Source of the DNA: Hanleya hanleyi | Taxonomy: Eukaryota; Mollusca; Polyplacophora; Lepidopleurida; Hanleyidae | Length of the DNA stretch: 64,000 nucleotides | Assembly (NCBI GenBank): GCA_036873755.1 | Contig: JAVTVY010018867.1 | Location: 1-64,000 of the forward strand | Reading direction: 5' to 3' | Part shown: piece after piece, positions 48,729 through 55,737 of the stretch | Numbering within the stretch: position 1 is the stretch's first letter | Layout: each line of letters starts with the position of its first letter | The notes under the pieces: generated by a model | What the model was told of the DNA's origin: nothing | Databases searched by the model: none | Seen by the model: the letters and a program-made list of their open reading frames with translations, nothing else | Translations under genes and position numbers: made by a program

Positions 48729-49552
48729 ATGCCTCAGCAAGAGCCTCAGCAAGCGGAGGAAGAGATGCTACTCCCTATGTCTGTGGAGCAGATGAATGAC
48801 ATCATCCAGCGGGCCTACCAGGCGGCCCAGATCACCAGCTTGGAGCTCACGCCCTATTTAACTGTAACCGTGAAAGATGAGCAAGTGAACTTTAATGCAT
48901 CAGCCTGGGATGATAAACCACCTAAGCATATTGCCTTGACGTTTGAGCAATGGAAAAGAGTACAGAGATACACACAAAGTCAAGTCGTCGATGCGGTCAT
49001 TCAGAACCAGGGGCACATCGAACATAAATTTTATTGTGGAGACGATGTCTTCCTCACCTGTTCTATGTTCAACGACATGCTGCTGGTACATATTCGTAAA
49101 TGGAAGTTGAAGAAAGATACTACGCGTATTCCCTTACCTGAGGGAGTCACCCTGCAAATACCTGCGTGGCGGAAGCTTCAGCGCCTCGCACACATGATTT
49201 CTGAAGCTCTGCATGACGGTCTGAGTATATCTATAAAAAGTACATTGAAACCTTCCTGAATCATCTTAAACCTCGCATTGAAGGCGAGCGTATCCCACAA
49301 TGTGCAGGCTGTGTCGGATCGTTAGACATGCATACGTGTCTGGATGGCCCGCATCCTTTGGTGTTGGCGGCACCGTCAGACGCGCTGATGACTGAGTCGT
49401 TACACGACAACAACGAGACGGAAATCGCAGAGGCATTGGAAGCGGCCTGTGCACCGAGGATTCCGCCTGAGCAGATTGCGACCTTCCTGTTCGTGCACCG
49501 GGGGCAAAAAGACACGGAAGACTTTAAACAAGTCTTGTTGGCTAAATATTGA
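48729..49552 (+). CDS. PC4/p15-like ssDNA-binding protein, frameshifted
   Basis: ATG at 48729; 176 codons to 49259, then the protein continues in another frame to 49552 (frameshift near 49225-49240, around CTATAAAAAG). Two stretches resemble the PC4 fold: YLTVTVKDEQVNFNASAW...HIALTFEQWKRVQ (residues ~40-80) and FYCGDDVFLTCSMFNDML...GVTLQIPAWRKLQ (~100-158), the latter with HIRKW. PC4-like proteins bind single-stranded DNA and act in transcription or replication. The C-terminal part has CAGCVGSLDMHTC, possibly metal-binding, and ends VLLAKY. The frameshift may be real decay or an assembly error. An AATAAA lies at 49773. Assignment is by pattern; function moderately supported. Confidence 0.6.
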
Positions 49553-49640
49553 ACATTCAGACATCACCTGGCAAGAAAGACATGATTTCAAACATGTCTT
49601 ATTGACAAAATATTGAACATTCAGACATTACCGTATTCCT

Positions 49641-49685
49641 ACATTCTATGTTCATTCTATGTTCATTCTATGTTCATTCTACCAT
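49641..49685. repeat. Short tandem repeat TTCTATGTTCA
   Basis: Four or so copies of an 11-bp unit in the 3' region of the PC4-like gene. Confidence 0.85.
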
Positions 49686-49772
49686 CATGGAGACACCGTA
49701 TAACGCTATTAGAAAATTTAACACAAAGAGCCTACCGTGGTGAAAATCTTATGTTCATTCTACTGTGTTGTT

Positions 49773-49778
49773 AATAAA
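49773..49778 (+). terminator. AATAAA polyadenylation signal
   Basis: AATAAA about 220 bp downstream of the PC4-like ORF on the same strand. It is the only conventional signal near the left plus-strand unit. Confidence 0.5.
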
Positions 49779-49887
49779 TATTAGAAATTCAACCAATGTG
49801 TGTCAGTGTTCACTTTATGCAGGGGAAGGTGTGGGAGTTGGTGTTGTGCTTTTTAGTTAAAAAGTTCTTCTTTCGAGAGTATGGGCT

Positions 49888-49903
49888 GGCCCTGAAAAGG
49901 GAC
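49888..49903 (-). terminator. Histone-type 3' stem-loop after the minus-strand RING gene
   Basis: Minus strand: GTCCCT-TTTC-AGGGCC, one mismatch from the histone-mRNA consensus GGYYCT-TTTC-AGRRCC, followed by AGCCCAT (consensus ACCCA). Thirteen nt later comes GAAAGAAG, matching the purine-rich histone downstream element bound by U7 snRNA. It lies 35 nt after the RING stop codon. No AATAAA is seen there. Confidence 0.75.
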
Positions 49904-49937
49904 GTTAGGAAGTACAGAGGGTTGGTTAACAGTTAGT

Positions 49938-50600
49938 TTACGACCGGTAGATTCTTTTCACTCTACATACGTTTCCCCGACACACAGGGCACCGTAAAGC
50001 CACATGAAAGTCCCCTGTGTCTGGGCAGTGGCAGCACGCCGCATTGGTTAAGAAGCTTAGAAGACAAGTACCACATACGGCTAGGTGTCCACACGGGAAA
50101 AAGGCGTATCCCGTCTCAGCGTCCTGGCAGATGGTGCATGTGGATTTCCTTATCTCGTTATCCAGTCCACTTCTTGAAGATGTTGTCTTAGCCGTACCAA
50201 CTGGGTCCCCTCGGGTGGTGATGTGTTAGCCGTCGTTGTGGTGGCCGTCGTTGTGGTAGCAGCTGTAGTTGCTGGTGGGCCCATGCTGCGTTAATTTTTA
50301 ATAACCACCCTAATTGCGGACGATGTGGCGTCTGTACATCTTCTTCGTCTTCATCTATGTCTGTAATATCATCATCGTCGGCATCCAGAGTGTCGGCTAT
50401 CTGTATATCTTGTCGTCTGCTCAGTTCCCTCGATTCTCCCGCCGTCTCCCGAGTGAGTACTCGATTGAGCGGGGGCATTAGTCTAGGGCTTGGTCCCTGA
50501 CAGCTTCAGCCTGTTCCCTCAAAGCGCTATGGCTTAGTTCCCTCGCCAAAGCTTCATCAGTCGTGTTCATTGCGTCGAAGAGTGCACGTCTAGCAGCCAT
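49938..50600 (-). pseudogene. RING-finger protein (minus strand), frame-disrupted
   Basis: ATG at 50600 opens 39 codons to TAA 50478, which overlaps an ATG (TAATG) starting an acidic ORF (DDDDITDIDEDEEDV) to 50188. A third frame then encodes a complete RING: CTICQDAETGYAFFPCGHLA, CGTC, CCHC and RCPVC, ending at TAA 49938. This C3HC4-type finger would make an E3 ubiquitin ligase. Either two or three frameshifts or unrecognised splicing separate the pieces. The RING and its 3' flank are paralogous to the plus-strand gene at 51279-51827. A TATA-like AATAAAAAG (minus strand, ~50644-50652) and TCATTC lie upstream. Confidence 0.68.
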
Positions 50601-50643
50601 GATGTGGTTGGAATGAATGTGTGTAGCAGACGACCGACAGCCC

Positions 50644-50653
50644 GCTTTTTATT
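50644..50653 (-). promoter_or_regulatory. TATA-like element of the minus-strand RING gene
   Basis: Minus-strand AATAAAAAGC about 45 bp before ATG 50600, with an initiator-like TTCATTC between them. Confidence 0.5.
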
Positions 50654-51164
50654 CTCTACCGTAGAGAACCCGGCTGAGGGCGCGCGGACGTCAGAGAAAT
50701 CTGTCTAGACATCATGGCCAGAAAGAAAGACAAAATGATCTGTGCTTTCTGCAAGATTTGGAAGCGGGCTAAATTTTTAATAAACACGAGTTGAGATCTA
50801 AAACAGCTTTAAATTTATAGCTTGGCATGTTATCGTGTAACCCTGAAAATTTCATAGAGCTAACGGCTGCATAAATATATTTTTTTCTTCATTTTTCACG
50901 TTTCAAAGGCCCATTTTCATCTGCACGACTGTGTTAAAAGTACGGTAAACTTGAAATAAATGGACTTACGGACCTTAAAACACTTTAGGTTTCTACCTTA
51001 CCACGTTAGTGTGCCATTCTAAAAAAAATCGGGAGGTTTATAGATGGAGAAATGTGAATTTTTTTGTTTCCATCCCTCTAGGGACACCCATAGCTGTATT
51101 CGGTCCCATACTCTAAACAGTTTCCATCACGCAGCGATCACGTGAACACTACATGTACAGGTCA
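50654..51164. other. Intergenic stretch between the two RING genes
   Basis: AT-rich DNA with no ORF of note. It ends at a CACGTG (~51138) just before the internal sub-terminal-like repeat. Confidence 0.5.
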
Positions 51165-51290
51165 TTTTAAATGATAGGAATGCATGTATCTATTCATTCA
51201 TCCGGGGCCTTGTTTACATCCGTGTACATACGGGACCTTGTACATGCCAACCATGACCTTGTACATGCCAACCACTTCATGACTGATGCT
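51165..51290. repeat. Internal copy of the Polinton A sub-terminal repeat
   Basis: AATGATAGGAATGCATGTAT, TTCATCCGGGG and GTTTACATCC match the sub-terminal region at 47750-47800 (AATGATAGGAATGTATGTAC, TTCATCCGGGG, TTTACATCC). It is followed by tandem CTTGTACATGCCAACCA. It lies directly upstream of the plus-strand RING gene, as the terminal copy lies upstream of the CARD gene. Confidence 0.75.
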
Positions 51291-51827
51291 AGACGTGTAC
51301 TCTTCAACATGCAATATCTTGACGAAGCAACGGGTGAATTGATCGATATCGAAGTTTCGCAACAACACCAGCAATACCTTGACGACACAACATGTGAATT
51401 CATCGACATCCAAGTGACTACACAAGACAATAGTACCAACGAGGGTTGACTGGAGGAGATTATAGACAATCTGTTGAGAGAAGAAGAAGTAAAAGAAGAA
51501 GACAAAGAACAGACGGTAGAGGGTCATTTGACGAGAGTGCCGCAGCAGGAGCAACAGCAGCAATATCTTGACGACTACTGCACGGAAATAACAAGACTGC
51601 AGAGGCACACAACACTGGGGGTGGTAAAGCAATTACCATGTGTCAAATGTTTTACCCACTACGCCAAATTCGCCTTATTTCCCTGTGGACACCAAGCGTT
51701 ATGTGCCTGCTGTATCACCAAACTTGCAGGGAGAGCAAGTCCACCATGTTGCATACCCGTCCCGTGTGCACTCGTCTCGCTGAGATGTCCCCTATGCGCC
51801 AAGAGACAACTGCTCCAATCGTTGTAA
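51279..51827 (+). CDS. RING-finger E3 ligase candidate with in-frame TGA
   Basis: Likely start ATG 51279 (an upstream in-frame ATG at 51171 lies in repeat sequence). The N-terminal half has three imperfect repeats: QYLDEATGELIDIEV, QYLDDTTCEFIDIQV and QYLDDYCTEITRLQ. The C-terminus is a RING: CVKC, FPCGHQALCACC, CC-spacer and RCPLC. An in-frame TGA at 51447-51449 splits repeats two and three; the frame stays open on both sides, so it is a nonsense mutation, readthrough site or sequencing error. RING proteins transfer ubiquitin; viral examples target host defence factors (family knowledge). It ends 17 nt before a histone-type stem-loop. Confidence 0.75.
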
Positions 51828-51843
51828 TCATTACAACTCATAC

Positions 51844-51880
51844 GGCCCTTATCAGGGCCACCCATACCTCCCGAAAGAGG
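51844..51880 (+). terminator. Histone-type 3' stem-loop and downstream element after the plus-strand RING gene
   Basis: GGCCCT-TATC-AGGGCC (51844-51859, perfect 6-bp stem, 4-nt loop) is followed at once by ACCCA, and 13 nt after the stem by GAAAGAGGAG. The order, spacing and sequences match metazoan replication-dependent histone mRNA 3' ends (SLBP stem-loop, cleavage after ACCCA, U7-pairing purine element). It starts 17 nt after the stop codon. No AATAAA is nearby. Confidence 0.82.
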
Positions 51881-52174
51881 AGCTTTCTAACTAAAAAGCA
51901 TAACACAAGCTCCTACACCTTGCATATACCTAGGTAAATAACACCTAGTGAATGGGAACTTCCTACTAACACTACCTCCCACCCACTATTAGTATGAATG
52001 TACAAGTTACACAGTAATATACTAGTCTAATAGATACACCGAGTAGTCCCGGGTCATGGTACACTTTGAAGGGTATGAGGTGTTGGGATTGTCATAGAAT
52101 GCACTGTATTGGAATATGTATTTTGTGAGGTGCTGGAGATTGGCAATCATTATCGACGGTAAAAGGATTGGGTT
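51881..52174. other. Stretch without recognisable gene
   Basis: Its first ~45 bp (TAACTAAAAAGCATAACA and following) parallel the region beyond the minus-strand RING stem-loop near 49820-49865. Beyond that nothing is recognised. Confidence 0.5.
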
Positions 52175-52190
52175 GGCCCTAAACAGGGCC
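52175..52190 (-). terminator. Histone-like stem-loop 3
   Basis: Minus strand: AAA-GGCCCT-GTTT-AGGGCC-AACCCA. The stem is perfect, the 5' AAA flank and ACCCA-like 3' flank match the histone consensus, and the loop GTTT is non-consensus. No obvious purine downstream element follows. Confidence 0.6.
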
Positions 52191-52312
52191 TTTAGGGTAA
52201 TTTTTTTCTTGGAGTGAGGAGGTAGAGATTGGTAAGCATAGAGGAGAGGAGATTGACATGGTGAGTCTGATGTTAAATTGAAATGTGCCAGATTAAAAAG
52301 GAAGGACTGGTT

Positions 52313-52328
52313 GGCCCTGAAAAGGGCC
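52313..52328 (-). terminator. Histone-type stem-loop 4 (exact consensus core)
   Basis: Minus strand: GGCCCT-TTTC-AGGGCC, the exact metazoan histone stem-loop core. It lies 39 nt downstream of the TAG (52367-52369) ending the minus-strand ORF. The 3' flank AACCAG only loosely resembles ACCCA, and no GAAAGA element is seen. Confidence 0.68.
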
Positions 52329-52366
52329 GTTGGAACGTTTTTTTATCCTGATAGGAGGGGGATTGC

Positions 52367-52680
52367 CTATCTGCCCCCGGGCTGTTGTTGTTGTTGTTGG
52401 GAGGGAGCTGTCTGGGCTAAAGCGTCCACGTCTATAAACTCGGGGACGACTGGTTGGGGCTGTTGTAGCACATCTCCTAAGGCGGCCAACCAGTCCCCGC
52501 AGGTCCGTGGGCGCCCTGGTTACGAGGTGGTGTAAATCAGACCAGGCTGATATTGGTGTTGTTTCTTGTCTAGTTCTTTATCTCATCCATCCAAAATTCT
52601 TTTATAGCTCTCGCCAATTCTCTTCTCTCTTTTCTTTCAACTTTGGCCTTTGCCGCTAACTTTCCTCCTCCCGTCGACAT
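52367..52680 (-). CDS. Small minus-strand gene, two ORF pieces, unknown
   Basis: From ATG 52680 the minus strand encodes a basic 36-residue start (MSTGGGKLAAKAKVERKERR onward) to TAG 52570. A second open piece in another frame reads DWLAALGDVLQQPQPVVPEF, then a polyglutamine tail QQQQQQPGGR, ending at TAG 52367. The second piece looks like the C-terminus of a real protein. The two could be joined by splicing or a frameshift. I do not recognise the family. The gene sits between the CCAAT array and stem-loop 4. Confidence 0.4.
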
Positions 52681-52789
52681 CTTTGCAACCCCGCTCATTT
52701 TTCTTGCTGGTGATAATACGGGTTGAACAATTGTGATTGAATGCCCTTTTCCCGCTTCGCTCGGGGTTGATATGCTGAATGTGATGGAT

Positions 52790-53076
52790 ATTCATTGGCT
52801 CTCTAAAAGGCGCGAACCTCATCGATTGGCTCTTCTTCGGGCAAATCTATTGGTTGAAATAATGGATATTCATTGGTCCAAATGCAGTAGTTGCACCCGG
52901 CCCACCATTACGCTAGAATCCTACCAAGCTTTCAATAGCAATTTCCTACGTTAAATTGAAGTCCCATACAATAACCCAGGATGATATCGATTGGCTGTCT
53001 AAGACCGGCTTAGCCCACTCATTGGCTCTTGTTCAGGCTTAGCCATTGGTTGAAATAATGGACGTTCATTGGTCCA
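52790..53076. promoter_or_regulatory. Eight phased CCAAT boxes in a 196-bp tandem duplication
   Basis: ATTGG (CCAAT on the minus strand) starts at 52794, 52825, 52849, 52872 and again at 52990, 53021, 53045, 53068. Spacings are 31, 24 and 23 bp in both halves, which are offset by exactly 196 bp. The surrounding sequence is partly diverged while all eight boxes persist. The array lies between the minus-strand small gene and the TATA box of the structural cluster, so it may act as a bidirectional NF-Y-type promoter (inference). Confidence 0.75.
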
Positions 53077-53291
53077 AAGGGTTGTCTACATCCTTGCTGG
53101 GTGAACGCCAGAATCCCATTTTTTGGACCAAGGTGTGTATAGCAAAAATCCTGGGTTAAATGAATTCTAACCCAATAACATTACATCACCGAATGATCAC
53201 GGACTTTCACGAAGGTGAACGAAAAAAGCTATAACGTGTACGAACACGGACTAGTTATACCAAGAGGACTATTCGTCTTCACATGGAGTAG

Positions 53292-53299
53292 TATAAAAG
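53292..53299 (+). promoter_or_regulatory. TATA box of the structural gene cluster
   Basis: TATAAAAG, followed by GCATTTCGAGTCCTATTG; a second GCATTTCGAGCTCTATTG occurs ~65 bp later. The first ORF starts at 53444 with a good context (CACCATGG) just after TTCATTC. Confidence 0.75.
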
Positions 53300-53443
53300 C
53301 GCATTTCGAGTCCTATTGACCTTGCGGGGCAATGCGCAGCAACTATTGACTCGTGTACAAGTGCATTTCGAGCTCTATTGTCCCTTAACCTATACTACTC
53401 TATATAGACAGACCTCTCTAGCCGTTTCTTTTCATTCACCACC

Positions 53444-53881
53444 ATGGCAGCGAGCGGAACAGAGCTTGCGTTATTCCAACTTACGTCCGACGTCTACCTC
53501 ATCGTCAATGACGATTACCTGGAGCTGGTCCAAGACGCATCGCAGAATGTGAAGATTTTGTTATCGCTATCAGGCTGGACTCTATTGACACGGTTGTTAC
53601 AGGGAAAAGAGTCCGAAATGGACTTCATGCACGTGGAAGTCGGCGTGCACATACGCACTGCTGGAGAGGATTCCTTTTTTCCCCGGTTGGAACAGCGTGG
53701 GGGTACCCATATCACACTCTACCCACCCTTATGGATGGCACTGAAAGGGACTGTGGCTACCCGGAGGCTTACACCTGGCTGCACCCTATTGTTGTACTCC
53801 AAACGAGTGGACCTCATCGATAGCGGACTTAGGTGTTGGTGTACGCCTGAACCCAAAGCGCACGTCTCTTTGTCACAGTAA
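53444..53881 (+). CDS. Conserved Polinton protein, possible PC4-like repeats
   Basis: 145 residues from an ATG in Kozak-like context. Weak beta-rich blocks, LFQLTSDVYLIVNDDYLELV...LSLSGWTLLTRLL and VGVHIRTAGEDSFF...HITLYPPLWMAL, recall the PC4-like pattern of the 48729 ORF. A third similar block (SIHLCDDVYIFRGSFFARLI...FTLDPDLWTAR) follows the TAA in the same frame, inside the next ORF. This ORF may be the front part of a longer protein, now stopped at 53879-53881. First gene after the main promoter. Function not established. Confidence 0.5.
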   Translation: MAASGTELALFQLTSDVYLIVNDDYLELVQDASQNVKILLSLSGWTLLTRLLQGKESEMDFMHVEVGVHIRTAGEDSFFPRLEQRGGTHITLYPPLWMALKGTVATRRLTPGCTLLLYSKRVDLIDSGLRCWCTPEPKAHVSLSQ

Positions 53882-53893
53882 GGATGGACAACC

Positions 53894-54637
53894 TTGAAAC
53901 GGGTGTTGTTGGGTGACCTCGACGGCGATAGCATTCACCTGTGTGACGACGTCTATATTTTCCGCGGTTCCTTTTTCGCTCGACTCATCTGTCTGAACGA
54001 AGGTGGTTTTACCCTGGACCCCGATCTATGGACAGCACGGAGGCCTGGACTCACCTTGGGGGAAGGATTACCCCCAGAGGATACCCCAGAAGACACGTTG
54101 GTGGTCGTGGATGATCTGATGGCCGAAACGGATAGTCGAGTCATCCGGCTTTTTACCAAAGGAAGTCATCATCGTCGGCTGAGTATCATCTACATCGTCC
54201 AAAATCTCTTCAGTAAGTACAAAGAGCACAGGAATATCAGTTTGAATGCCCAGTATGTGGTCTTGTTCAAAAACCCCAGAGACGCGTCAAAAATTATGCA
54301 CCTGGCGAAGCAGATGTACCCTAAAAACACGGCCTTTGTTCGGGAAGCCTTTGAAGATGCCACCCAGGAGGCCCACGGCTATCTGCTCGTCGACTTGAAA
54401 CAAGGGACACCTTCGGCACTTCGATTGCGGACCCACATTTTTTCCCGGCGAGTTCCAGACGGTGCACACACCCAAATAAAAGACCAAGAGTGGACTTCAA
54501 ACCATTCACTTTCTCATCATGTCTGCGCGGATACGGAAGCACGCGCCGGCGCTCCGCATGTTACGCAGCGCGCCACCGGAGGTGGTCCGGGCCCTGGTGC
54601 GCGGGGCGGACGCGGGATTGGTACGGTGCTTGTGTGA
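53894..54637 (+). pseudogene. Packaging ATPase (FtsK/HerA-A32 type), P-loop missing
   Basis: Residues from ~70 onward match the Polinton genome-packaging ATPase: Walker B-like LVVVDDLMAET, then RLFTKGSHHRRLSIIYIVQN, SLNAQYVVLFKNPRDASKI, LAKQMYP and YLLVDLKQGTPSALRLRTHI. No Walker A (GxxxxGKT/S) exists upstream. The first ~60 residues instead look like the end of the preceding PC4-like protein, so an internal deletion has fused the two. There is no ATG (earliest in-frame codon TTG). Near 54435-54441 a T-run has lost the frame, so the expected short C-terminus is replaced by an unrelated tail to 54637. Such ATPases pump DNA into capsids; this one should be inactive. Confidence 0.8.
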
Positions 54638-54837
54638 AGTCGCTAAAAGGGAATGTTCCCCTCAGTCCTCTGCAGAAAGGTAAATTGCAACGGCACAAGA
54701 CGGGTCTCCGAACGCTGGTGAAGAAGACGAATTTAAAGAAAAAGAAGCAGGTGTTACAGCAAGGTGGATTTCTCGGGGTACTAGCATTAGCAGCCTCCGT
54801 CCTGGGACCGTTAGTAGGGTCCATCTTGGGACACTAA
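54519..54837 (+). pseudogene. Small basic Polinton protein with glycine-rich hydrophobic tail, frameshifted
   Basis: ATG 54519 opens MSARIRKHAPALRMLRSAPP and continues through VVRALVRGADAGLVRCLCEV. The frame then shifts (~54640) to LKGNVPLSPLQKGKLQRHKT, LKKKKQVLQQ and GGFLGVLALAASVLGPLVG. Polintons and adintoviruses carry a short protein of this kind in the capsid cluster: basic, then a Gly-rich hydrophobic C-terminus. A core-protein or membrane-active role is suspected, not shown. It overlaps the read-through tail of the ATPase ORF. Confidence 0.65.
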
Positions 54838-54838
54838 C

Positions 54839-55567
54839 ATGGAACATACGAAAAAAATTATGCTGGTCGAATCTCGACTGTTACAAAGTTTGCAATCACC
54901 CTACCCTGTCCCTGCCACGGTACAACAACTGCAGTCCCTCGATGAAGAGATGAATAGCATACTTCAACGCCGACTGCCCGATCACGAGAAAATTCAACTC
55001 TACCATCAGACGCTGAACCGGTACAAGACGTTTATGGATCAATATAGGGGTGGTTCAACACCCACACTACCAACACCACCACCACCACCACCACCATCTT
55101 CATCCTCCGCCTCACCTCAGCTCGAAGATGAAGTGTTGGGCAGTGTCCCTAAGGCGTTCAAGACCAAGGCCAGTTTATTGTTGGACCGGGTGAAACAGAA
55201 TCCTGATATGGGTTGGACCGACCAGGGGCAGCTGCTTATTCGAAACCAAGTGGTCCCGGGGTGTCATATCACCGATCTGATCAACGAGACGGTACGTTCT
55301 CGCAAACACTCTAATCCACCGGGTTGGGAAGCCTTTGCTAGAGCGTTGAAAGACACACATGTCCCTCGAGAATTGGTGGGAAATCGTGAACGCTGGACCT
55401 GGATGCAAGCGCCCTCTCGACTCCCCCATAACTGGGAACGTGAGTGGGAACCGCAGACCCTTCCCAAAACACCCTCACGGCGGGGACGTTCTTTTCACCC
55501 TTATGCAGACACACCGCGCCGATCACGACGGCAGCTACAACCCCCCAAGACCTGGGAACCCTATTAA
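54839..55567 (+). CDS. Conserved capsid-cluster protein
   Basis: 242 residues, intact. An N-terminal helical part (MLVESRLLQSL, LQSLDEEMNSILQRRLPDHE) is followed by a proline run (nine P around residue 80), a conserved module (VPKAFKTKASLLLDRVKQNP, GQLLIRNQVVPG, PPGWEAFARALKDTHVPREL) and a basic RRGRSFH/RRSRRQ tail. Similar proteins occur beside capsid genes in many invertebrate Polintons; their role is unknown to me. It starts 2 nt after the preceding stop. A broken homologue in Polinton B lies at 42905-43461. Confidence 0.75.
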   Translation: MEHTKKIMLVESRLLQSLQSPYPVPATVQQLQSLDEEMNSILQRRLPDHEKIQLYHQTLNRYKTFMDQYRGGSTPTLPTPPPPPPPSSSSASPQLEDEVLGSVPKAFKTKASLLLDRVKQNPDMGWTDQGQLLIRNQVVPGCHITDLINETVRSRKHSNPPGWEAFARALKDTHVPRELVGNRERWTWMQAPSRLPHNWEREWEPQTLPKTPSRRGRSFHPYADTPRRSRRQLQPPKTWEPY

Positions 55568-55600
55568 AGCCGGGAGCGAACGCAGAAAAGCTCAGTCGTC

Positions 55601-55737
55601 ATGTTTTACCTCACGTTGCCCAGTAACAGTTCGCTCGATGTGTTTCCTGACAACACCTTGGCCAAGTACGTGACCCAGTTACCGCAACCGTTGCATTTAC
55701 CTGGACGGTGGGAATGTGGACTCAATACACTAACTCG
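55601..55737 (+). pseudogene. Minor capsid (penton-type) protein, N-terminal fragment
   Basis: MFYLTLPSNSSLDVFPDNTL continuing to about 45 residues, then similarity stops near 55735. Compared with the longer Polinton B copy (44645-45383), about 200 residues and the start of the next gene are missing, so Polinton A has a deletion of roughly a kilobase here. Confidence 0.72.

Larger units (their letters stand above)
46705..48729. repeat. 2025-bp tandem duplication, unit 2
   Basis: Second copy of 44680-46704. It continues directly into the rest of Polinton A, so its TIR at 47477 is the one contiguous with the element. Confidence 0.95.

Noticed and set aside
49888..52328. GGCCCT-N4-AGGGCC hairpins as bacterial-type intrinsic terminators
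   Set aside because: The host is eukaryotic, there are no U-tracts directly after the stems, and the flanks (ACCCA, GAAAGA) match histone pre-mRNA signals.
54561..54824. Minus-strand ORFs opposite the capsid cluster genes
   Set aside because: Shadows of the plus-strand small basic protein gene, whose family identity is clear.
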